From Desulfovibrionaceae bacterium UBA930 (lineage in GTDB: Bacteria; Desulfobacterota; Desulfovibrionia; Desulfovibrionales; Desulfovibrionaceae): DNA of 12,062 nt. The stretch spans positions 15,138-27,199 of the forward strand of contig DBDO01000253.1 in assembly GCA_002293605.1 (NCBI GenBank), read 5' to 3'. A model generated the notes under the pieces. The model was not told the DNA's origin. It ran no database searches and saw only the letters and a program-made list of their open reading frames with translations. Shown one piece after another: positions 6,070 through 12,062 of the stretch; position 1 is the stretch's first letter; every line of letters starts with the position of its first letter. The translations under genes and the position numbers were made by a program.

Positions 6070-7044
6070 ATGAAAACGCTGTATATACGCATGGGCACTT
6101 TGCTTTTCTGTCTTGCTGCGTATGCCTTGCACGAGGCGCGTAGCGCGGAGGCTGCGGAAGTGACAGTAGTCGGCTTTTCGCAAGTAGGGGCGGAATCAGA
6201 CTGGCGTCAGGCCAATACGCAGTCCATGCGCAAGGCTTTTTCCGAGGCAAAGGGCTACAAGCTGATTATAAAAGACGCCCAACAGCGGCAAAGCAGGCAA
6301 CTGGCGGCGATTCATGGCTTTGTCGATCAGAAGGTGGGCTTTATCGTTGTGGCACCTGTCACTGAAGACGGCTGGGATGAAGCCCTGCAAAAGGCGAAAG
6401 AGGCAAATATCCCTGTCATCATTGTGGATCGGAAGATCAAAGCCCGGAGCGAGGATTTGTATACCTGCTGGGTTGGTTCCGACTTTCGTAAAGAAGGTGA
6501 TGAGGCTGTGGCCTGGATGGAAAAAAATCTGAAGGCAGACAAGGATCTTTTTATCGTGCATTTGCAGGGCAGCATGGGCTCGTCAGCGCAAATCGGTCGT
6601 ACGGAAGCGCTTTTGGCGGGGGAGGGCAGAAACCCCGCCTGGCGTGTGGTGGCGCGAGATTCCGGTGCCTTCACCCAGGCCAAAGGCAAGGAGGCCATGG
6701 AGCGGATTTTGAAGCAACATACGCGTATCGATGTGCTGTACTGCGAAAATGACGACATGGCCCTTGGCGCAATGGAAGCCATGGATGAGGCGGGTAGAAG
6801 CTACGGCGTGAAGGGCGATGTTGCCGTCATTTCCTTTGATGCGACGCGCGCGGGTCTTACGGCTACCCTGCAAGGGAAAATCAACTACAATGTGGAGTGC
6901 AATCCCCTGCACGGCCCACGCGTGGAGGAGATTGTCCGGCGTTTGAAAAAGGGCGAAGTGCAGGAAAAATACTTCTATGTGCCTGAGGCCGCTTTTGACG
7001 CCGCCTTTTTTACACAGAGCGAGCTTGACGCACGCGAGTACTGA
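6070..7044 (+). CDS. Periplasmic sugar-binding protein, YtfQ (galactofuranose-binding) type
   Basis: A 324-residue exported type I periplasmic binding protein. The signal peptide is about 1-28, with a likely cut after AEA (26-28). Family marks close to E. coli YtfQ are GFSQVGAESDWR at 35-46, the VAPVTEDGWDEAL stretch from 94, IIVDR at 117-121, SGAFTQAKGKEAME at 198-211 and NDDM at 227-230. E. coli YtfQ delivers galactofuranose to the YtfRT-YjfF transporter, but no transporter subunit lies nearby. The next gene, 8 bp on, is a sensor kinase, so this is more likely a ligand-sensing partner like LuxP or TorT (inference). I chose the ATG at 6070 over upstream in-frame starts because GGAAGGA (6056-6062) lies 7 nt before it and the signal peptide then starts cleanly. 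The real ligand is unknown. Confidence 0.9.
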   Translation: MKTLYIRMGTLLFCLAAYALHEARSAEAAEVTVVGFSQVGAESDWRQANTQSMRKAFSEAKGYKLIIKDAQQRQSRQLAAIHGFVDQKVGFIVVAPVTEDGWDEALQKAKEANIPVIIVDRKIKARSEDLYTCWVGSDFRKEGDEAVAWMEKNLKADKDLFIVHLQGSMGSSAQIGRTEALLAGEGRNPAWRVVARDSGAFTQAKGKEAMERILKQHTRIDVLYCENDDMALGAMEAMDEAGRSYGVKGDVAVISFDATRAGLTATLQGKINYNVECNPLHGPRVEEIVRRLKKGEVQEKYFYVPEAAFDAAFFTQSELDAREY

Positions 7045-7052
7045 CGCTGCTT

Positions 7053-9569
7053 ATGAACAAAAAACTGTTCGCCTGGGCGGTGTTGGTCCTTGCGCTTTGT
7101 TTGGCGCTTTTTCTCGTATACAGTCTGACAGGCGCGGATTTTATGAGGAAGGACTCCCTATATACGAATTTGACTGACCTTCCGGCCTATGTGAAAAACG
7201 GTTTCGAGCCCGCCTATGTCTCGGTGAAAGACCCGGATACGATGATCTGGGACAAGGAACTGCCAGCCCATCATGCCCCGATTCTCATGTCGCAGCTGCC
7301 CAGGGATGAATACTCGCCGGGAGAACCCGCATTTTTGTCCATCAGGGGGCGTAAGGTTGAGGAGTGCACGATTCTCATCCCCTTTGTCATGAGCAGGGAA
7401 AAAATCGACAGTCTTTACGGCGACAATCCGCTTTCGCCGGGCATCTATTTGGCAGGCATTGGCGAAAACTGGGAAATTCACCTTAATGGAAGCGTCATTG
7501 CCAGGCAGATCTACAGGAAAGACACGGGCGAGTTTACAATTTTTCGTAGTCGGCGCGGGGTCAGCGTCCCCTTTGACAAAAGATTTCTTAATGAAGGGAC
7601 GAACATTCTCGTCATACATATTCTTGGTGCCCGCAGCAGCGCCTATGCCGGGCTTTTTCATAGCGGACCGTATTATATAGGCGATTACGCAAAAATTGCA
7701 GGCGCAGGGGGAGAGCTTTTAACAGTGGCCCTGTGCACTGTGTATGTGCTGCTGGGATTGTACCACATTTTGCTGTTTTTTTTGCGAAGGACAGACAGTG
7801 ATAATCTTTTATTCGGTATTTTTTCCAATTTGGCTGCGGTATTTTTCTTTGTATACAGCCCTGTAGTGAATCGTATATTTGAAAATAGCGCCATTTCACA
7901 TAAAATAGAATATGCATCATTTTATCTTCTTTTGTTTTTTCTTGCTATGTTTCTAGAAAATCTCATTTTTAACAGAGTAAAACTATTTACATTAATTTAT
8001 GGATTTCTTTGTATTGTTGCTATAACAATGCAAAGTGTATTTTCTGTTTGGTTTGCTGCGGATTTATTAACTTTATTTGCTTCACTGGCTATAGTATTTA
8101 TTATGTATATTTTTTGTTATGATATAGTATATGGAATTATTTTAACGCTTGAAAAACGTGAAATAGACTATACATATCTTTGTATTGTAATGACAATTAT
8201 CACTGCAACTTCTATTTTTGATCTCATCAGCGCTATTGTATGGAGACATAAGAATTTAATTAGCTTATATAGCACTCTAATTCTTATATTTTATATGACT
8301 TTTATGCTGGCGCGCAGATATGCGAATCGCTTTGAAAGCACCACGCAGATGAAAGAACTGCTTGAGGAAACGGTGAAACAGCGCACGGCCCAGCTTGAGG
8401 AACAGGTTGAGCTTTCCGATGCTGCTTCGCGGGCCAAGAGTGATTTTCTCGCCAATATGAGCCACGAAATACGCACGCCTCTCAATGCCGTCATAGGCAT
8501 GGCGGCCATTGGCGTCAATCTTCAGGATATGCCGGGAAAGGATCACGCCTTTGTGAAAATCAGGGAAGCGTCAAACCACCTGCTTGGCATTATTAACGAC
8601 ATTCTTGATATGTCGAAGATAGAGGCGGGAAAACTTGAGCTTTCCCCAGTCTCCTTTCTGCTGCGTAAGGTTATTGCACATGTAGAAGATCTTTTGCGCT
8701 TCAAAATAGAAGAAAAGCGGCAGGATTTCGTTGTCTCCATTGCAGAGGGAACGCCCGAGGCCCTGTACGGCGATGATACGCGTCTTGCCCAGGTAATGGC
8801 GAATCTCATCGGCAACGCAATCAAGTTTACACCTGCGCAGGGGCGTATTTCACTCACCATATCCCTTGAGAGCGAAAAGGATGGAATCTGCACCTTGCGT
8901 TTTCTTGTACAGGACACGGGCATCGGCATAACGGAAGAGCAAAAGGCGAAGCTCTTCACAGCCTTTCAGCAGGCGGAGAGCCAGACAACGCGTAAATATG
9001 GCGGAACAGGGCTCGGGCTTGCCCTCAGCAAGCGTATTGTTGAACTGATGGGCGGTGAAATCCGGGTAGATTCCGAACCCGGTCGCGGTTCGGTCTTCAG
9101 TTTTACTGTCAAGGCACCCCGGGTTGACATGCAATCTGGGGAAGGACCTTCGGATACTGCGCCGCAAACGATGCAAGAGGGGGAATTCGCGGGTCGGGTC
9201 ATCCTTTTGGCGGACGATGTGGAGATCAACAGGGAAATAATCTCTTCCCTGCTTGAGGTAACCGGTCTTGTCATCGACAATGCTGAAAACGGCGCGCAGG
9301 CTGTAGAATTGTTCGAGAGCAGGCCGGAACGCTACAGCCTCATTCTCATGGATGTGCAGATGCCTGTTATGGACGGCTATGAAGCAACGCGCCGCATTCG
9401 TGCCGGGTCATGTCCCCAGGGCGCGGTTGTACCCATTATAGCGATGACAGCCAATGTATTCAAAGAAGATGTGGAGCGCAGCCTGGCCAGCGGCATGAGC
9501 GGGCACCTCGGCAAACCGGTCGAGGTGGAAAAATTGCTTTTGTTGCTGCGCAAGCATTTTACTGCCTAA
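7053..9569 (+). CDS. 7TM-DISM-type hybrid sensor histidine kinase
   Basis: An 838-residue inner-membrane kinase. In order: an N-terminal hydrophobic helix about 7-25; a periplasmic beta-rich domain about 30-215, with a jelly-roll-like ENWEIHLNG and LNEGTNILVIHI pattern as in the DISM extracellular domains; seven hydrophobic segments between about 221 and 420; and a coiled linker about 425-460. HisKA follows with His471 in SHEIRTP, then a HATPase with N588, DTGIG from 621 and GGTGLGL at 650-656. One receiver (about 715-835) has D721/D722, Asp767, Thr799 and Lys821. All catalytic residues are present; there is no HPt domain. It follows the binding-protein gene by 8 bp without a clear Shine-Dalgarno, suggesting translational coupling. 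Its transmembrane-coding part is strikingly AT-rich compared with the rest of the gene. The ligand is unknown and probably presented by the binding protein. Confidence 0.9.
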   Translation: MNKKLFAWAVLVLALCLALFLVYSLTGADFMRKDSLYTNLTDLPAYVKNGFEPAYVSVKDPDTMIWDKELPAHHAPILMSQLPRDEYSPGEPAFLSIRGRKVEECTILIPFVMSREKIDSLYGDNPLSPGIYLAGIGENWEIHLNGSVIARQIYRKDTGEFTIFRSRRGVSVPFDKRFLNEGTNILVIHILGARSSAYAGLFHSGPYYIGDYAKIAGAGGELLTVALCTVYVLLGLYHILLFFLRRTDSDNLLFGIFSNLAAVFFFVYSPVVNRIFENSAISHKIEYASFYLLLFFLAMFLENLIFNRVKLFTLIYGFLCIVAITMQSVFSVWFAADLLTLFASLAIVFIMYIFCYDIVYGIILTLEKREIDYTYLCIVMTIITATSIFDLISAIVWRHKNLISLYSTLILIFYMTFMLARRYANRFESTTQMKELLEETVKQRTAQLEEQVELSDAASRAKSDFLANMSHEIRTPLNAVIGMAAIGVNLQDMPGKDHAFVKIREASNHLLGIINDILDMSKIEAGKLELSPVSFLLRKVIAHVEDLLRFKIEEKRQDFVVSIAEGTPEALYGDDTRLAQVMANLIGNAIKFTPAQGRISLTISLESEKDGICTLRFLVQDTGIGITEEQKAKLFTAFQQAESQTTRKYGGTGLGLALSKRIVELMGGEIRVDSEPGRGSVFSFTVKAPRVDMQSGEGPSDTAPQTMQEGEFAGRVILLADDVEINREIISSLLEVTGLVIDNAENGAQAVELFESRPERYSLILMDVQMPVMDGYEATRRIRAGSCPQGAVVPIIAMTANVFKEDVERSLASGMSGHLGKPVEVEKLLLLLRKHFTA

Positions 9570-9572
9570 AAC

Positions 9573-9621
9573 CTGTCTGTAAAGGCCGGAACCTCCCGGC
9601 CAAAAGAATTGGGAGACAGGG
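9573..9621 (+). other. Two-tier stem-loop after the 7TM kinase gene
   Basis: An inner stem GGCCGG (9585-9590) / CCGGCC (9597-9602) closes a 6-nt loop, and an outer stem CCTGTCT (9573-9579) / AGACAGG (9615-9621) encloses it. It begins 4 nt after the stop codon. No T tract follows, so it may be a factor-dependent 3' end or a processing site and not an intrinsic terminator. Confidence 0.45.
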
Positions 9622-9958
9622 ACTTCAAAAGAAAAACTGTTGCTTCTTTCCGGCTTTCCCCGAAATACCCCTTGACTTTTTGTCATTTTATTGACAGTCA
9701 CTATTGTAAGAGATTTTGCTCACGAATATCTCTGTAAGGCGAACAAAGCTTTTCTGCGCGATGCGCGGATTATGACTTTTTTGTTTCGTTTGTGTGAAGC
9801 TTATTTCATAGTTCAGCTCTGGCTGTTATATGCAATGAGTAAGAGCATTTTATTTTGCGTTTTTCATCCTGTTACGCGGCGCGCCGCCAAGCGCCCGCCC
9901 TGAGACGCCTTGCCCGTGCGCATGGCGACCCCGGTTTGCTCGTATGATGGGAGACAGC
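9622..9958 (+). other. Gene-free stretch before the sigma-54 activator
   Basis: No convincing gene is seen. A 70-codon frame (9691-9903) begins with TTG, lacks a ribosome-binding site and resembles nothing I know. The frame of the activator is closed by TGA at 9836-9838, so a receiver domain does not extend into this region. The first part is AT-rich and holds the TGAC/GTCA array; the last 90 bp is GC-rich. Confidence 0.5.
9672..9707 (+). promoter_or_regulatory. Alternating TGAC/GTCA array with a possible promoter
   Basis: TGAC-N5-GTCA (9673-9685) is followed six bases later by TGACAGTCA (9692-9700). The inner pair reads TGTCA-N6-TGACA (9681-9696). A weak promoter TTGTCA (9680-9685), 16-nt spacer, TATTGT (9702-9707) lies across it. 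The likely target is the activator gene about 250 bp downstream. The cognate regulator was not identified. Confidence 0.3.
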
Positions 9959-10981
9959 ATGGACACTGCGGAAAATACCATTATAGGACACAACACTTCG
10001 CTGGCCGAAGTCTTTCGTACTGTAGGCAAGGTCGCGCCCACGGACAGCACGGTGCTGGTGACAGGAGAGTCCGGCACCGGCAAGGAATTGCTCGTGCGCG
10101 CCCTGCACAGGAAAAGCGCGCGCCGGGATAAGCCCTTTGTGCCGATTAACTGCGGGGCGATTCCGAGGGAACTTTTGGAATCCGAACTCTTCGGGCACGA
10201 AAAAGGCGCATTTACCCACGCCATACGCACCCGCCCAGGCCGTTTTGAAATGGCGGAAGGCGGCACTGTTTTTCTGGATGAAATCGGAGAAATGGACTTG
10301 CTTTTGCAAGTGAAAATTTTGCGCGTCCTGCAGGAGAGGGAAATAGAGCGCGTTGGCGGGCAGGGCGCAAAAAGGGTTGACGTGCGCATTATTGCCGCCA
10401 CCAACCGGGTTCTTGAAGATGAAGTGGCTGCCGGACGCTTTCGAGAAGACTTGTATTACAGACTCAATGTCATTCCCCTGCATCTGCCGGCTTTGCGCGA
10501 GCGGGGCGAGGATATTTTGCTGCTCATCGACTACTTTCTCAATTATTTTTCCTCCTTGAAAAAACGTCCGCCGCTCCAGCTTTGCGAGGAGGTGCGTCGC
10601 GTGCTGGAGGCCTATCCCTGGCCCGGCAATGTGCGTGAACTGGAGAATCTTGCCGAGCGGCTCTCCATTCTTTGCGAAGGCGACACAGTGATGCTTGAGG
10701 ATCTTCCCGCGAAAATTCTGTCCCAGGTCGGGAGTGTGGCTGATTTGCCCCCACGGGTGCCCAAAGCCGCCCCTGCCTTTCAGACGGGTTTTTCCTGGCC
10801 CTGCATCGCGGATTTGCGTGAACGGAGCCTCGGCCTGAAGGAATATCTCGATACAGCCGAAGAGAAACTGCTGCTTGAAGCCTTAAGCCTGTCTTCGGGT
10901 ATCAAGAATCAGGCTGCCGAGATTCTGGGCATCAAGCGCACGACCTTGATCGAAAAGTTAAAAAAGAGGAATATGGAGTAG
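9959..10981 (+). CDS. Sigma-54-dependent transcriptional activator without a receiver domain
   Basis: A 340-residue bacterial enhancer-binding protein. The AAA+ domain starts almost at the N terminus: Walker A GESGTGKE at 36-43, the sigma-54 contact loop GAFTHA at 83-88, Walker B GGTVFLDEIG at 101-110, ATNR at 147-150, arginine-finger region FREDLYYRLN at 161-170, and sensor II WPGNVREL at 221-228. A variable linker (about 255-290) leads to a Fis-type helix-turn-helix at about 312-336. No GAF, PAS or receiver domain precedes the AAA+ core, as in PspF or HrpR/HrpS, so control is probably through a partner protein or expression level. Most relatives have GAFTGA; here the second Gly is His. I chose the ATG at 9959 over 9944 because GGGAG (9949-9953) lies 5 nt before it. 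Target genes are unknown. Confidence 0.92.
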   Translation: MDTAENTIIGHNTSLAEVFRTVGKVAPTDSTVLVTGESGTGKELLVRALHRKSARRDKPFVPINCGAIPRELLESELFGHEKGAFTHAIRTRPGRFEMAEGGTVFLDEIGEMDLLLQVKILRVLQEREIERVGGQGAKRVDVRIIAATNRVLEDEVAAGRFREDLYYRLNVIPLHLPALRERGEDILLLIDYFLNYFSSLKKRPPLQLCEEVRRVLEAYPWPGNVRELENLAERLSILCEGDTVMLEDLPAKILSQVGSVADLPPRVPKAAPAFQTGFSWPCIADLRERSLGLKEYLDTAEEKLLLEALSLSSGIKNQAAEILGIKRTTLIEKLKKRNME

Positions 10982-11040
10982 GGGCAGAGCCTCTTCATAC
11001 ACTGCTCTGGAGAGCATGAATTTTGCATGAACATTTTTTG

Positions 11041-12062
11041 ATGCCTCCTTATGTCTTTGCCGGTATTTCCCGGCTTCTTTGCACAGCCCTTGTCTGGCTG
11101 CTGTGCTGCCCTTCTGCCTGGGCTGCCGAGCTGCTTTGGGAAAAGCTGCCTGATCGCGAGCGTCTGAACATACGCCTTGGAACGACAGAAGGCATGACCG
11201 GTTCTGTCGGGCGTATCGCCCTGACTGGCCTTGTAGTGCCTTTTACGCGCATTCCCCCTGGGGTTTTTCTGGATAAAACTCCTGCGGGCGCGGCTTTATT
11301 TAAAAGTACGCGCATTATGGGTCAGGCCCTTGTTGTGGAGACGCAAACCCCTGAATTCGGCTTTGTGGTTTCCAAAAAAACGCCTGAAGAGCTGACGATC
11401 GATCTTTTCCCCAACCCCCTTGGAGCGCGCTGGAAACCCACGTCCACAGCGCCTGCCACTGAGCTGCCCCCCCAGCAGGGCGTGCAAGCACCCGAAAGCC
11501 CTGACGCGGCGACCAAGGCCCTGGATGCCGACCCGCAAGGGCTCCGTCCGAAAAGTGCCTCCCTGGCAACGAATCCACAACTTCTTTCTTCCTCCTCTTC
11601 AAGCGAAAAGGCGGTCCCAGAGTCTGGCACACAGTCCCAGTCCTTGGCAGGCGATACTTCGGCTGGGCAGGCACCCCTGCCCCTGACGCCTATGCCCCCG
11701 GCTCCGGCAAATGCCCCTCCTGCCGGACAGCGGCCCCTTGTCGTAACGCTTTCCGGAACGCCGGAACATGCAACTTCAGCCACCCGCATGGCCCAGGCCC
11801 CTCCTTCTCCTGCCCCGGTCAGGCCGCTTCAGCCCCGCTCCGCCAATGCAACGCCTGCGTCTTCTGCCATAGCAAAGACAGGGGACGGCTTTGGCGCGGG
11901 TGCAGCCTCAATGCCGCCCCTGGAACCGCCCCTGGGCGTGACAGAGTCTATCCGGGAAAAGGGCGCGGCAGATCCTGCTAACGGGACTACGCCGTTCCCT
12001 GCCGGAGCTCCGCCCTTGCCGCCAGCGGAGCATTCCGCAGCCCCTCCGGCCTTGCCAGCGAC
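11041..12062 (+). CDS. Secreted Pro/Ala-rich protein of unknown function, truncated by window end
   Basis: 340 codons are visible and the frame stays open to the edge. Residues 1-28 look like a signal peptide ending in AWA (26-28). A compact beta-rich region follows at about 29-132, from AELLWEKLPDRERLNIRL to TIDLFPNPLGARW. Its alternating hydrophobic pattern is like an AMIN or similar envelope domain, but I cannot assign a family. From about 135 the chain is low-complexity Pro/Ala/Ser/Gln, a typical extended periplasmic linker, so further domains probably lie beyond the window. The start is uncertain: the ATG has no good Shine-Dalgarno, while an in-frame TTG at 11023 has GGAGAG (11009-11014) 8 nt upstream and would add six residues. 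It lies 59 bp after the sigma-54 activator on the same strand, with only a 6-bp stem (10985-11009) between, so the two may share a transcript. Confidence 0.8.
   Translation, partial: MPPYVFAGISRLLCTALVWLLCCPSAWAAELLWEKLPDRERLNIRLGTTEGMTGSVGRIALTGLVVPFTRIPPGVFLDKTPAGAALFKSTRIMGQALVVETQTPEFGFVVSKKTPEELTIDLFPNPLGARWKPTSTAPATELPPQQGVQAPESPDAATKALDADPQGLRPKSASLATNPQLLSSSSSSEKAVPESGTQSQSLAGDTSAGQAPLPLTPMPPAPANAPPAGQRPLVVTLSGTPEHATSATRMAQAPPSPAPVRPLQPRSANATPASSAIAKTGDGFGAGAASMPPLEPPLGVTESIREKGAADPANGTTPFPAGAPPLPPAEHSAAPPALPA

Noticed and set aside
6070..7044. Annotation as part of a sugar ABC transporter
   Set aside because: No permease or ATPase gene is in the window and the next gene, 8 bp away, is a sensor kinase; a sensory role fits the context better, though a distant transporter cannot be excluded.
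9820..9834. Sigma-54-like element (TGGC ... TGCA) upstream of the activator gene
   Set aside because: The GG-to-GC offset is 11 nt, not the required 12. A second look-alike at 9923-9940 is 14 nt apart.
9691..9903. 70-codon plus-strand frame between the 7TM kinase and the activator
   Set aside because: TTG start with no Shine-Dalgarno, no recognisable domain, and it overlaps the TGAC/GTCA array. The internal ATG at 9772 also lacks a ribosome-binding site.
9839..9958. Possible N-terminal receiver domain for the sigma-54 activator in the upstream region
   Set aside because: An in-frame TGA at 9836-9838 closes the frame and the codons between it and the ATG give no receiver motifs.

Overview
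The window looks like chromosomal DNA of a Gram-negative bacterium of moderate-to-high GC. The style of the genes (many hybrid sensor kinases, an AGCS amino-acid symporter, ArsM, a sigma-54 activator, and a secreted Pro/Ala-rich protein with a Leu-Trp-Glu-rich start) most resembles Desulfovibrio and its relatives. This assignment is an inference from gene content and recalled family resemblance, not from a search. No rRNA, tRNA, CRISPR array, transposase or integrase was found.

Layout. Positions 1-303 hold the tail of an unseen plus-strand unit with a good intrinsic terminator (88-133), followed by three back-to-back hairpins (198-297) next to the 3' end of the first gene. On the minus strand lie a two-receiver hybrid histidine kinase (1779-4394) and, 80 bp downstream of it, an AGCS-family sodium/amino-acid symporter (304-1698), probably co-transcribed. 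Also on the minus strand, upstream of the kinase, is an arsenite methyltransferase gene, arsM (4642-5487). Its promoter contains an ArsR/SmtB-like palindrome. Divergent from arsM is a self-contained unit for a 53-residue DUF1508/YegP-like protein (5683-5844), with a strong sigma-70 promoter and its own terminator.

The plus-strand half begins with the most interesting module. A secreted YtfQ-like (galactofuranose-binding-protein family) periplasmic binding protein (6070-7044) is followed after 8 bp by a 7TM-DISM-type hybrid histidine kinase (7053-9569), with no ABC permease or ATPase in sight. The arrangement recalls LuxP-LuxQ and TorT-TorS, where a periplasmic binding protein acts as the ligand-binding subunit of a sensor kinase. 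A structured, gene-free stretch (9570-9958) separates it from a short sigma-54 activator (9959-10981). The activator lacks a receiver domain and has GAFTHA in place of GAFTGA. A sigma-54-like -24/-12 element sits upstream of the binding-protein gene. The window ends inside a secreted, low-complexity Pro/Ala-rich protein (11041 onward).

How the parts may work together (inference): the binding protein senses a sugar-like ligand and passes the state to the 7TM kinase. The kinase feeds a phosphorelay whose HPt protein and output regulator are not in the window. The adjacent activator cannot be a classical phosphorylated partner because it has no receiver. The other kinase probably reports an amino-acid-related or envelope signal tied to the neighbouring symporter. 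The arsenic and DUF1508 genes look like independent small units.
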